NCBI GenBank assembly: GCA_021810175.1
Contig: JAJZJJ010000170.1
Location: forward strand, 1-6,568
Length of the DNA: 6,568 bases
Origin: Acidobacteriota bacterium
GTDB taxonomy: Bacteria > Acidobacteriota > Terriglobia > Terriglobales > Acidobacteriaceae
Reading direction: 5' to 3'
The notes beneath the pieces were generated by a model that made no database searches, was not told where the DNA came from, and worked only from the letters and a program-made list of their open reading frames with translations. Of the stretch, positions 1 to 6,568 are shown in pieces. A program made the translations under genes and the position numbers. The first letter of the stretch is position 1, and every line of letters begins with the position of its first letter.

Positions 1-1297
1 GCTTGGCTGTCGCAGGCCCTGCCGTGGGCCTCGCCGAAGACGCTGCCGGGCGCGAATACGCCGATCCGCCCGTGCTGGCTGGCCGCGCTCCGCTCCCCGC
101 GGGCCGCGCAGCATTCCCCGATCCCAGCGAACTTCCCGCAGGCAGCTGGCTCAGAAACTCCTCCACCGGCAACAGCCGCTGCAAATGCACCAGCTTGATC
201 AGGCCCAGCTCCAGGTGGAAGCGCTGCTCCTGCCGGTAATTCAGCTCGTCAAAGGTGCGGAGCATCATCTGCAGAAAGCGCGTGATGTCTTCCTCGGAAA
301 AAAGCATGGCCGAGCGGCCCACGCGGGCGCGCTCGTCAGGAGAAATCTGCAGCAGCTCCGTCTCTTCGCCGCCGATCTTGAACATGAGCGCGTTTCGCAG
401 GTAGCGCACAAACTGCCGCGCCAGTTGCACGGGGCTGTTGCCCGCGTTGAGCAGGCGGTTGACCTCTTCGATCAGCGCAGCGGACTGGTTTTCGCTGATC
501 GCCTCCATCAGCCGCTCGAAAACCGCGTTGGGCACCGTGCCCATCAGCTCCCGAATGGCCTCCGCATCCAGATGCGGCTGCCCGCCTTCGATCCGCGCCG
601 AGGCGATCGCCTGGTCCATGATCGAGAGCGCGTCGCGCATCGAGCCGTCGCCCGCCTCGGCCAGCAACGCCAGTGCCGCATCTTCGGCCACAACATTTTC
701 CTCCGTGGCGATCGCCCGCAACTGCGCCAGGATGTCGTCAAAGCGGACGGCGTGGAAGCTGTAATGCTGGCACCGCGACCGGATCGTCTGCGGAATATTC
801 TCCGGCTCCGTCGTCGCCATCATGAAAACGACGTGTTCGGGCGGCTCTTCGAGCGTCTTCAGCAGCGCGTTAAAGGCGGCGTCCGTGATCTGGTGCGCCT
901 CGTCGAGGATGTAAATCTTGTAGCGGTCGCGAGACGGGCGATAGCGCGCAGCCTCGCGCAGTTCTCGGATCTCGTCGATGCCGCGATTCGTGGCCGCGTC
1001 GATTTCGAGCACATCCACCGAGTTGCTGCTGCGGATCTCCTCGCACGACTCGCAAATGCCGCAGGGCTCGGCTGTCGGCCGCTCCGCCGACCCAACCTCG
1101 TTCCGGCAGTTCAGCGCCATCGCCAGAATCCGCGCGATCGTCGTCTTCCCGATGCCGCGATGGCCGGAGAAGATGTACCCGTGCGCGATTCGGCCCTGCG
1201 CCAGCGCATTCAGCAGGGTGCGGGTGACATGCTCCTGCCCGGCAACGTCGCTGAAGCGTTGCGGGCGGTACTTGCGAGCGAGAACCTGGTACGCCAT
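1..1297 (-). CDS. dnaX: DNA polymerase III subunit tau/gamma (clamp loader ATPase), 3' part missing
   Basis: The start codon is the ATG at 1297-1295, and 432 codons are open to the window edge, so the C-terminus is not visible. DnaX is the ATPase of the replisome clamp loader, which places the beta clamp on DNA. The protein begins MAYQVLARKYRPQRF, the family's usual opening. In order it shows a Walker A motif GHRGIGKT (residues 45-52), a zinc module (C64, C79, C82, C85), Walker B/DEAH as LDEAH (131-135), sensor 1 in ATTEPENIP (161-169), the arginine-finger motif SRC (174-176) and sensor 2 in GSMRDAL (218-224). Domain III follows to about residue 380, then a Pro/Ala/Ser/Gly-rich linker. Any frameshift site for a short gamma form would lie beyond the window. 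The gene starts 78 bases after lspA on the same strand; the only ribosome-binding hint is a weak AGGC. Identity is very secure. Confidence 0.97.
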   Translation of the reverse strand, partial: MAYQVLARKYRPQRFSDVAGQEHVTRTLLNALAQGRIAHGYIFSGHRGIGKTTIARILAMALNCRNEVGSAERPTAEPCGICESCEEIRSSNSVDVLEIDAATNRGIDEIRELREAARYRPSRDRYKIYILDEAHQITDAAFNALLKTLEEPPEHVVFMMATTEPENIPQTIRSRCQHYSFHAVRFDDILAQLRAIATEENVVAEDAALALLAEAGDGSMRDALSIMDQAIASARIEGGQPHLDAEAIRELMGTVPNAVFERLMEAISENQSAALIEEVNRLLNAGNSPVQLARQFVRYLRNALMFKIGGEETELLQISPDERARVGRSAMLFSEEDITRFLQMMLRTFDELNYRQEQRFHLELGLIKLVHLQRLLPVEEFLSQLPAGSSLGSGNAARPAGSGARPASTGGSAYSRPAASSARPTAGPATAK

Positions 1298-1375
1298 GAT
1301 CTGCCTACGATTGTAGAGCCTGCTGCGCGAAGAGATTTCTACAGGCCGAAGCGCCCACTTGCTCCGGCCCGCGAA

Positions 1376-1939
1376 CTACTCCGGGGGCTGCGAGTCTTCC
1401 GGCGTCCAGGCGCCGTCCTCTGCCGCGCCATGGTGTTCCTTCCGGTTGCGGATCGCGTCCAGCATCAGCAGTATCCCGCCAATCACAATCGACGAGTCCG
1501 CCAGATTGAAGTCCGGCCAGTGGTAGTGGATGATCGTCACCGCGATGAAGTCGGTCACTTCCTTGTAAGCCAGCCGATCCCACAGGTTGCCCACCGCTCC
1601 GCCCAGAATCAGCGCCAGCGCCAGCCCCGTCATCGTAAACTTCCGGCCCAGGAACATCAGCACCCCGAAGACCACCACCGACGCCAGAATCGAAAACCCC
1701 GTCAGCAGCAGGTGTGTGCGCTGCGGATCCGCCGAGTCCGTAAACAGGCTGAAGGCCGCACCCGGGTTCAGCACATGCGAAATGCTGAAGACGTGCGGAA
1801 TAATCACGATGTGAGTAGTGGGCACAACATGCTTGTTCACCCAGATCTTCGTCACCCGGTCGAGCACGATCACTAACAACGAAATACCAAGGAACGGAAT
1901 GCGCCAGTCGCGGCTGCGTGGCCGCTTTTGTTCATTCAT
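1376..1939 (-). CDS. lspA: Lipoprotein signal peptidase (signal peptidase II)
   Basis: This 187-residue inner-membrane aspartyl protease removes signal peptides from prolipoproteins after lipid is attached to the conserved cysteine. Family motifs are all present: NPGAAF (58-63), GNLWDR (117-122), the first catalytic Asp in VTDF (D130) and the second in FNLAD (D148). Four hydrophobic segments fall at about 14-27, 77-97, 103-117 and 147-162. Residues after about 165 form a charged tail, longer than in many family members. The ATG at 1939-1937 overlaps the ileS stop codon in an ATGA junction. A GAGG ribosome-binding site at 1950-1947, seven bases away and inside the ileS coding sequence, supports this start and suggests translational coupling. 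The ileS-lspA pairing is common in bacteria. Confidence 0.97.
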   Translation of the reverse strand: MNEQKRPRSRDWRIPFLGISLLVIVLDRVTKIWVNKHVVPTTHIVIIPHVFSISHVLNPGAAFSLFTDSADPQRTHLLLTGFSILASVVVFGVLMFLGRKFTMTGLALALILGGAVGNLWDRLAYKEVTDFIAVTIIHYHWPDFNLADSSIVIGGILLMLDAIRNRKEHHGAAEDGAWTPEDSQPPE

Positions 1940-4773
1940 GCGGGAACCTCATATCCCATTTGTCGAAGCGCCTGCCGGCAGCGCCCGCAAACTTTTTGCC
2001 ACGGCCCAAAGTCGGCAACGTCGGTGCGATAGTTCCAGCATCGGTTGCACTTTTCACCGTCGGCGGGCAGGGTTTCCGCCGCGCAACCTGACTCCGCGCC
2101 TGCGACAACCTCTACCTGTGAGACGTTAAAAAATTCTTTCAGACTTGTCTCGTATTTCTTAAGTAATTCTGCAGTTGTATCGTCCGCGCGGACGCGGATC
2201 TTCGCCTCCAGCGCCTTGCCGATGCGCTTTTCCTTGCGCGCTTCCTCAAGATTCCTCAGCGCCTCGTCGCGCACCGCGAACAGGGTCGCCCACTCCGCGA
2301 GCAATGCATCATCCCTCTTCGCCGCAATTTCCTCCGCCTTCGGGAACAGTGCCAGGTGCACGCTCGCAGCCCGCCCCGCGGCAGCCGGAAGGTACTGCCA
2401 GACCTCGTCCGCCGTGAAGCTCAGGATCGGCGCAACCAGCCGCGCCAGCGCCTCGGCGATCGTATAGATCACCGTCTGCGCCGAGCGCCGCTCCATGCTT
2501 GCCGGAGCCAGCGTGTACATCCGGTCCTTCAGCACGTCCAGGTAGATGGCGCTCAGGTCCACCACGCAGAACTCGATCACGGCGTGGTAAATCCGGTGGA
2601 ACTGGAACTCCGCATACCAGCCGTTCACGCGCTCGGTCAGTTCCCGCATGCGCTGCAGCATGTAGCGGTCCAGCGGCAGCAGGTCGGCTTCAACCAGGGC
2701 GTCCTTGGCCGGGTCAAAGCCGTTCAGGTTACCCAGCAGGAACCGGAAGGTATTGCGCAGCTTGCGGTAGTTTTCCGCCACCCGCTGCATCAGGTTTTCG
2801 CTGGCGCGAACGTCTTCGCGGAAGTCCACGCTGGCCACCCACAGCCGCACGATTTCCGCGCCCAGCCGGTTGGCAATGTCGACCGGATCGACCCCGTTGC
2901 CAAGCGACTTCGACATCGCGCGGCCCTGCTCGTCCAGCGTCCATCCCGCGGTGCCCACCATCCGGTACGGCGAAGCATGCCGCTCGCCCACGCCCACTGA
3001 GGTGAGCAGGGAAGTATGGAACCACCCCCGATACTGGTCGCCGCCTTCAAAGTACAAATCGGCGGGCGCTTCCAGTCCGGGCTCGACATCCAGCACCGCG
3101 CTCCAGCTTGCGCCTGAGTCGAACCACACATCGAGAATGTCCGTCTCCTTGCGGAAATCCCTCCCGCCGCACTTCGCGCATTGCGCCCCGCCAGGCAGCA
3201 GCGAAGCAGCCTCGTGCGCATGCCAGGCTTCCGCGCCTTCGCGCAGAAACAGATCCGCGATCTTCCGGTTCAGCGCCGTATCGCGCAGTGGCTCATCGCA
3301 GCCGTTGCACAGCAGCACGGCAATCGGCACGCCCCACACCCGCTGGCGGGAGATGCACCAGTCGGGCCGTGTCGCAATCATGTTGGCGATGCGTTCCTCG
3401 CCCCATGCCGGGTCCCATTTCACGCTGTTGCGAATCTCATGCAGCGCGCGCTGCCGGAAAGTCGTCGCCGTCCCGTCCGGGTTCTGCATCGGAGTATCGA
3501 TGCGGATAAACCACTGCTCCGTCGCCCGAAAGATCACCGGCTTGTGGCAGCGCCAGCAGTGCGGATACGAGTGGTATACATCGCTGCGCCCCATCAGCAC
3601 GCCGCGCGCGGTCAGCAGCTCGATAATCGGTTCGTTCGCCTGAAAAACCGTCTTGCCCTCGTACTCGGGCAGCCCATTGCGCAGCCGTCCCGTGTTGTCC
3701 ACGTTGCAGGTCTGGTCCAGGCCATATTTCGCGCCGGTGTAAAAGTCGTCCGCGCCGTGTGCCGGGGCCGTGTGCACCGCGCCCGTGCCTTGCTCGGTCG
3801 TGACGTAATCGGCCAGCACGCCCAGAATGCTGCGGTCAAGGAACGGATGCTGAAAGGTCGCATGCTCCAGCTTCGCCCCGGCAAAGCGCGCAACTTCGAC
3901 TGCTTCCGCCAGTTGGCACGCCTCGCGCACAGCCGCAGCCAGCGCTTCGGCCACAATGTAAACCTGCCCCTGCTGCTCCAGCGCAACGTACGTCAGCTCC
4001 GGATGGAACGCAACGGCCAGCGATGCCGGCAGCGTCCACGGGGTCGTCGTCCAGATGATGGTGTGCACCTTGCGCCCTGCCAGCGCCGCGTCAATCGCTA
4101 CCGCATCCGACGTGAGCGCATAACGCACATACACACTGGGGCTCGTGTGCATCTCGTATTCGATCTCCGCATCCGCCAGCGCCGTGCGGTCGTGGATGCA
4201 CCAGTAGACCGGCTTCAGGCCCTTGTACACGAAATCCTGCTCGAAAAACCGGTAGAAAGTCTCCAGAATCCGCGCCTCATACTCCCGCGACATCGTCGAG
4301 TACGGCCGATCCCAGCGCCCAAACACCCCCAGCCGGAGGAACTGGCTTGTCTGCAGGTCAATGTATTTCTGCGCGTAGGCGCGGCACGCCTTCAGGAACT
4401 CCCCGGCTGGCATTTCCAGCTTTTTCCGGCCAAGTTGCTCATCTACCTTGATTTCAATCGGCAGCCCGTGGCAGTCGAACCCCGGCACGTAGGGCGAGTC
4501 GAAGCCCGCCATGGTCTTCGACTTCACGATGAAATCTTTCAGGCACTTGTTGAGCGCGTGGCCCAGGTGAATCGGGCCGTTCGCGTAGGGAGGCCCGTCA
4601 TGCAGCACGTAGCGCGGCGCGCCCTTGCGGGCCTCGCGAATCTGTTCGTACAGCTTCGAGTCTTCCCAGGCCTTGAGCCGAAGTGGCTCATTTTGAGGCA
4701 GATTGGCCTTCATCGGGAATTCGGTCTGAGGCAGCGTGAGGGTCGCCTTCAATTCTTCTGGCGCAGCGGACAT
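1936..4773 (-). CDS. ileS: Isoleucyl-tRNA synthetase (bacterial type 1)
   Basis: This 945-residue cytosolic class I synthetase charges tRNA-Ile with isoleucine. The HIGH motif is HLGH (69-72) within [12 protein letters not shown]. The CP1 editing domain, which hydrolyses mischarged Val-tRNA, shows the Thr-rich TTTPWTLP (242-249) and [10 protein letters not shown] (334-343). [13 protein letters not shown] lies at 472-484. The KMSKS loop reads AMSKS (619-623). Two probable zinc sites are C489/C492 with C532/C535, and the C-terminal C909/C912 with C929/C932. The C-terminal zinc domain, overall length and canonical HxGH fit the type 1 enzyme rather than the mupirocin-resistant type 2. The ATG at 4773-4771 has a GGAG ribosome-binding site five bases upstream, and the N-terminus aligns with known IleRS proteins. 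It is the first gene of the ileS-lspA-dnaX cluster. Confidence 0.99.
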   Translation of the reverse strand: MSAAPEELKATLTLPQTEFPMKANLPQNEPLRLKAWEDSKLYEQIREARKGAPRYVLHDGPPYANGPIHLGHALNKCLKDFIVKSKTMAGFDSPYVPGFDCHGLPIEIKVDEQLGRKKLEMPAGEFLKACRAYAQKYIDLQTSQFLRLGVFGRWDRPYSTMSREYEARILETFYRFFEQDFVYKGLKPVYWCIHDRTALADAEIEYEMHTSPSVYVRYALTSDAVAIDAALAGRKVHTIIWTTTPWTLPASLAVAFHPELTYVALEQQGQVYIVAEALAAAVREACQLAEAVEVARFAGAKLEHATFQHPFLDRSILGVLADYVTTEQGTGAVHTAPAHGADDFYTGAKYGLDQTCNVDNTGRLRNGLPEYEGKTVFQANEPIIELLTARGVLMGRSDVYHSYPHCWRCHKPVIFRATEQWFIRIDTPMQNPDGTATTFRQRALHEIRNSVKWDPAWGEERIANMIATRPDWCISRQRVWGVPIAVLLCNGCDEPLRDTALNRKIADLFLREGAEAWHAHEAASLLPGGAQCAKCGGRDFRKETDILDVWFDSGASWSAVLDVEPGLEAPADLYFEGGDQYRGWFHTSLLTSVGVGERHASPYRMVGTAGWTLDEQGRAMSKSLGNGVDPVDIANRLGAEIVRLWVASVDFREDVRASENLMQRVAENYRKLRNTFRFLLGNLNGFDPAKDALVEADLLPLDRYMLQRMRELTERVNGWYAEFQFHRIYHAVIEFCVVDLSAIYLDVLKDRMYTLAPASMERRSAQTVIYTIAEALARLVAPILSFTADEVWQYLPAAAGRAASVHLALFPKAEEIAAKRDDALLAEWATLFAVRDEALRNLEEARKEKRIGKALEAKIRVRADDTTAELLKKYETSLKEFFNVSQVEVVAGAESGCAAETLPADGEKCNRCWNYRTDVADFGPWQKVCGRCRQALRQMGYEVPA

Positions 4774-4815
4774 CGTCTCTCCGGTATCGTCGTTCTGAAC
4801 AAAATCCCAAATTTC

Positions 4816-4821
4816 ATTCTA
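4816..4821 (-). promoter_or_regulatory. Possible -10 element for ileS
   Basis: Read on the minus strand, TAGAAT matches the sigma-70 -10 consensus at five of six positions. It lies 42 bases upstream of the ileS start, a plausible leader length. I see no convincing -35 box at the expected spacing, so this is a weak candidate. Confidence 0.25.
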
Positions 4822-4954
4822 TCTGCCCGCAACGCTGGCTCGCCTTTACGGGTCTGTTTGTGTATAGGTACAAATTAGAGAACTGGTGTTTTTCCCGGCC
4901 GGCCACCGGAGATTCACCTCCTGAACCATATGCCCGGGCGCTGGCTGCCAAAAC

Positions 4955-4984
4955 AAGACAACGCAGCAGCCGGTCGTTCATAAT
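4955..4984 (+). promoter_or_regulatory. Possible sigma-70 promoter for the tonB-like gene
   Basis: AAGACA (4955-4960, four of six) and CATAAT (4979-4984, five of six) are separated by 18 bases. Transcription would then begin at about 4991, almost on top of the first in-frame ATG (4993). That would make the message nearly leaderless or point to a start further in (5026 or 5041). A weaker alternative upstream is TTTACG (4845-4850) with TACAAA (4869-4874). Neither is certain. Confidence 0.3.
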
Positions 4985-4992
4985 TTGAGGAG

Positions 4993-6132
4993 ATGCCGGA
5001 TCCGAAGAACCGGCAACGATGTGCTATGGGCAATCCGGTTATGACGGCTCCTGAAAAGGAGCCCCAAGAAGAGCAACACCCCATCGAAGATTCCAGCACG
5101 ATTCTGCAGGAGACCGACGGTTCTATCTGGTCATCGCTGATCGCGAATCTGCGCGATGCGTTCTCGTCCACCAAGCAGCCGCCGCTCGAGCTCACCTCCC
5201 AGCCCGTGGAGGTGGGCGAAACCGTGCCGGCGGAGCCCATCTGGCTGGAAATCTGGCACAACCTGAAGGACACTTTTTTCCCGGCCAAGCTGCCGCCGCT
5301 CGAGCTCACCTCCCAGCCCGTCGCCGTCATCGATCCCCTGGCCGTCAAGCGCGACCCCAAGTCCAGCGCCATTTCCACGGTGCTGCATGCGCTGATCATT
5401 GCGCTGATTATTCTCTTTGGGCTGCTGGCCCGTCGCGTCGTCGTCAAGGAAAAGGCCGAGGCAGCCGTGCCCATCCAGCCGTTTGTTCCCATGACCATGC
5501 CCCAGGCCCAGTCCATGGGCGGCGGCGGCGGGGGCGGTTCGCACGACATCATCCAGGCCAGCAAGGGCCATCTGCCCAAGTTTGAGAAGCTGCAAATTAC
5601 GCCTCCGAGCGTCATCAAGGTCGATCATCCGATCATTCCGATGCCGCCTTCGGTCCAGGCGCCACCGATGAATGTTCCCGATCAGAATCTGCCGAACATC
5701 GGCGTCACCAACTCGCCGCAGGTCAAGCTCGCCTCTAACGGCACCGGCGGCAATGCCGGCATGGGCTCTGGCAACGGCACCGGCGTCGGAGCAGGCTCCG
5801 GAGCCGGCCTCGGCGCTGGAAATGGGCAGGGCTATGGCGGCGGCGTCTACAACGTCGGCGGCGGCGTCTCAGCGCCGGTAGCCATTTATGCACCCGAACC
5901 GCAGTTCTCCGACGAAGCCCGCCGCGCCAAATATCAGGGTGTGGTCGACCTGCAGATCATCGTAACCAAACAGGGTCTGCCCGCGGATATCAAGGTCGTC
6001 CGGCATCTCGGGATGGGACTCGACGAGAAGGCCATCGAGGCGGTCAAGCAATACCGCTTCCGCCCCGCGATGTACCACGGCCATCCGGTCGCAGTGCGCA
6101 TGATCGTCGAGGTGGACTTCCACCTCTTCTAA
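4993..6132 (+). CDS. TonB-family energy transducer with a long duplicated N-terminal region
   Basis: This 379-residue protein probably couples proton-motive force, via ExbB/ExbD, to outer-membrane TonB-dependent receptors. Residues 1-123 are hydrophilic and hold two 38-residue repeats, each ending PPLELTSQPV (63-72 and 101-110). One membrane helix spans about 124-146 and contains S128-x3-H132, matching the S16/H20 signature of E. coli TonB. A periplasmic linker follows, with a run of seven glycines (176-182), a Pro-rich stretch (203-235) and a Gly-rich stretch (249-291). The TonB C-terminal domain occupies about 297-379, including FSDEAR, GVVDLQIIV and YRFRPA. The start is uncertain: GAGGAG (4987-4992) touches the ATG at 4993 with no spacing, and in-frame ATGs also occur at 5026 and 5041. 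A TAA at 4981 excludes any earlier start. No exbB or exbD is visible. The family is secure; the cargo is unknown. Confidence 0.9.
   Translation: MPDPKNRQRCAMGNPVMTAPEKEPQEEQHPIEDSSTILQETDGSIWSSLIANLRDAFSSTKQPPLELTSQPVEVGETVPAEPIWLEIWHNLKDTFFPAKLPPLELTSQPVAVIDPLAVKRDPKSSAISTVLHALIIALIILFGLLARRVVVKEKAEAAVPIQPFVPMTMPQAQSMGGGGGGGSHDIIQASKGHLPKFEKLQITPPSVIKVDHPIIPMPPSVQAPPMNVPDQNLPNIGVTNSPQVKLASNGTGGNAGMGSGNGTGVGAGSGAGLGAGNGQGYGGGVYNVGGGVSAPVAIYAPEPQFSDEARRAKYQGVVDLQIIVTKQGLPADIKVVRHLGMGLDEKAIEAVKQYRFRPAMYHGHPVAVRMIVEVDFHLF
5171..5321 (+). repeat. Direct repeat inside the tonB-like gene (two copies, 114 bases apart)
   Basis: Bases 5171-5207 and 5285-5321 agree at 36 of 37 positions, and 5178-5207 is identical to 5292-5321 over 30 bases. 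The 114-base offset equals 38 codons, so the reading frame is kept. At protein level the repeat extends upstream more loosely: SLIANLRDAFSSTKQ against LEIWHNLKDTFFPAKL, each ending in PPLELTSQPV. It reflects an in-frame internal duplication. Confidence 0.9.
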
Positions 6133-6164
6133 AACCACCCTCAACCATTTCTCAGACTTTTCCT

Positions 6165-6194
6165 AAGGAGCCCGTTGCGGCTCCTTTTGCTTTT
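6165..6194 (+). terminator. Intrinsic terminator after the tonB-like gene
   Basis: An 8-base-pair stem, AAGGAGCC (6165-6172) with GGCTCCTT (6179-6186), encloses the six-base loop CGTTGC and runs into a T-rich tail (TTGCTTTT). It begins 33 bases after the stop codon. There is no T-run on the other side, so it works only on the plus strand and isolates the tonB-like gene from the next one. Confidence 0.85.
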
Positions 6195-6265
6195 CGCCGA
6201 ACCGGATCCCCGGGCATCAAACCCGCGACTTCCGTACCGAATCGTATTCAAGGCTCCCCGGCGTG

Positions 6266-6384
6266 CTAGGGCATTTCCCCTGTCGGTATAGACCGGCGAG
6301 AGAACCCCCGCGCGGCTTTTCCGTTAAGAAAAGCTGCACTCGGCGGGATTAAGAAAGTTCACAGTAACAGGGGAAATGCTCTAG
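6266..6384. repeat. 119-base element with 18-base terminal inverted repeats (MITE-like or structured RNA)
   Basis: The left arm CTAGGGCATTTCCCCTGT (6266-6283) and right arm ACAGGGGAAATGCTCTAG (6367-6384) are inverted copies with one mismatch (6270/6380), which would be a G-U pair in RNA. Both ends carry CTAG, so a TA target duplication (6267-6268 and 6382-6383) around a 113-base element is possible. Inside are a small hairpin CGGT/ACCG (6284-6295) and a larger one, GCGGCTTTT/AAAAGCTGC (6312-6320 with 6329-6337, one G-U). The larger one is capped outside by CCCGC/GCGGG (6307-6311 with 6343-6347). It contains no credible coding sequence. Size, terminal repeats and intergenic position fit a miniature inverted-repeat element, but only one copy is visible here, so mobility is inferred. 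Confidence 0.6.
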
Positions 6385-6387
6385 ACT
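6358..6387 (+). promoter_or_regulatory. Possible promoter for the downstream exported-protein gene
   Basis: TTCACA (6358-6363, five of six to the -35 consensus) is followed after 18 bases by TAGACT (6382-6387, four of six to the -10 consensus). Transcription would begin at about 6394, giving a leader of roughly 32 bases. The -35 box lies inside the inverted-repeat element and the -10 box straddles its right edge. Confidence 0.35.
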
Positions 6388-6424
6388 GTGTGTTTCCAGA
6401 AAACGTACGTTACTGAGAACACAC
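6388..6424 (+). promoter_or_regulatory. Imperfect palindrome abutting the start codon (operator or leader hairpin)
   Basis: Arms GTGTGTTTCCAG (6388-6399) and CTGAGAACACAC (6413-6424) match at 10 of 12 positions as an inverted repeat; in RNA one mismatch becomes a U-G pair. They flank the perfect 10-base palindrome AACGTACGTT (6402-6411). The right arm ends one base before the ATG and includes GAGA (6415-6418), the only candidate ribosome-binding sequence. The structure could hide that site in the message or be a binding site for a dimeric repressor. No regulator can be named. Confidence 0.5.
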
Positions 6425-6425
6425 T

Positions 6426-6568
6426 ATGAATCCATCTTCTTCGCGCCGTTTCGCTGCCGTCTCCTGTCTCGTCTTCGCCACCCCCATCGCACTCTTCGCG
6501 GCCCAGGCCGGCCCGCAACGCGAAAACTCGCACGGCCGCACCCAGTTGCCGATGAAAGTCTCCAGCAA
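6426..6568 (+). CDS. Exported protein of unknown function, N-terminal fragment
   Basis: Forty-seven codons are open to the right edge, so only the N-terminus is seen. It reads as a Sec signal peptide: a basic n-region (MNPSSSRRF), a hydrophobic core at about 10-25 (AAVSCLVFATPIALFA) and a probable cleavage site AQA-GPQ after residue 28. The mature part starts polar and basic (GPQRENSHGRTQ), and no domain can be recognised. The cysteine at 14 comes too early in the hydrophobic core for a lipobox, so this is probably not a lipoprotein. The ATG at 6426 is supported by the signal peptide directly after it; the ribosome-binding site is weak. The preceding terminator and candidate promoter suggest a separate transcription unit. 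Confidence 0.75.
   Translation, partial: MNPSSSRRFAAVSCLVFATPIALFAAQAGPQRENSHGRTQLPMKVSS

Noticed and set aside
1312..1343. TGTAGA/TCTACA inverted hexamers and a TACAAT-like -10 between lspA and dnaX
   Set aside because: The arms are only six bases with a 20-base gap, and no -35 box lies at a suitable distance, so neither an operator nor a promoter can be supported.
185..1876. Long plus-strand open frame opposite dnaX and lspA
   Set aside because: It is antisense to two well-identified genes, its translation is Arg/His/Gln/Ala-rich with no recognisable domain, and GC-rich codon bias commonly leaves such frames open.
2117..2180. AT-rich patch inside ileS
   Set aside because: It encodes a Lys/Glu/Phe/Asn-rich part of the IleRS C-terminal region in frame; the amino-acid content explains the local composition.
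3181..4878. Long plus-strand open frame opposite ileS
   Set aside because: It mirrors the IleRS coding frame, has the same low-information Arg-rich composition and no family motif. IleRS on the other strand is certain.
4891..4909. GC-rich palindrome CCGGCCGG with a neighbouring T-run
   Set aside because: The T-run precedes the palindrome on the plus strand, so it is not a terminator in either orientation, and short GC palindromes are expected in this composition.
4774..4992. T-box riboswitch upstream of ileS
   Set aside because: I found no convincing T-box sequence, antiterminator or terminator stem on the minus strand, and the space is short for a full T-box leader.
4914..5618. Minus-strand open frame opposite the tonB-like gene
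   Set aside because: Its Ser/Gly-rich translation is the reverse image of the TonB Gly/Pro stretches; no domain or ribosome-binding site supports it.
5836..5869. Two copies of GGCGGCGGCGTCT 21 bases apart
   Set aside because: They are a by-product of repeated Gly-Gly-Gly-Val codons in the Gly-rich linker of the TonB-like protein.
6456..6467. Possible lipobox (AVSC) in the exported protein
   Set aside because: The cysteine is at residue 14 with almost no hydrophobic core before it, and the hydrophobic stretch continues after it to a normal signal-peptidase I site.

Overview
The window looks like chromosomal DNA from a GC-rich Gram-negative-type bacterium. My best guess is an acidobacterium of the Terriglobia/Acidobacteriaceae type. 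This rests on codon bias, a TonB system (which implies an outer membrane) and the general look of the proteins; no rRNA or other decisive marker is present. I found no tRNA, rRNA, CRISPR array or transposase gene.

Left two-thirds (1-4773, minus strand) is a housekeeping cluster read right to left: ileS (isoleucyl-tRNA synthetase), lspA (lipoprotein signal peptidase II) and dnaX (DNA polymerase III tau/gamma clamp-loader subunit). dnaX runs off the left edge. ileS and lspA share a 4-base ATGA stop/start overlap, and lspA and dnaX are 78 bases apart, so the three are probably co-transcribed.

A divergent intergenic region (4774-4992) separates the cluster from a plus-strand gene for a TonB-type energy transducer (4993-6132). 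This protein is unusual. About 120 residues precede its single membrane helix, and they contain two copies of a 38-residue unit whose DNA is partly identical. The helix keeps the S-x3-H signature of TonB. The C-terminal TonB domain is complete, and a clear intrinsic terminator follows at 6165-6194.

The stretch from 6195 to 6425 holds the least conventional structure in the window. First comes a 119-base element with 18-base near-perfect terminal inverted repeats ending in CTAG, with nested hairpins inside (MITE-like or a structured RNA). Next is a candidate promoter that straddles its right edge. Last is a 37-base imperfect palindrome, with a perfect 10-base palindrome at its core, ending one base before the next start codon. 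That next gene (6426 to the right edge) encodes the start of an exported protein of unknown function with a clear signal peptide.
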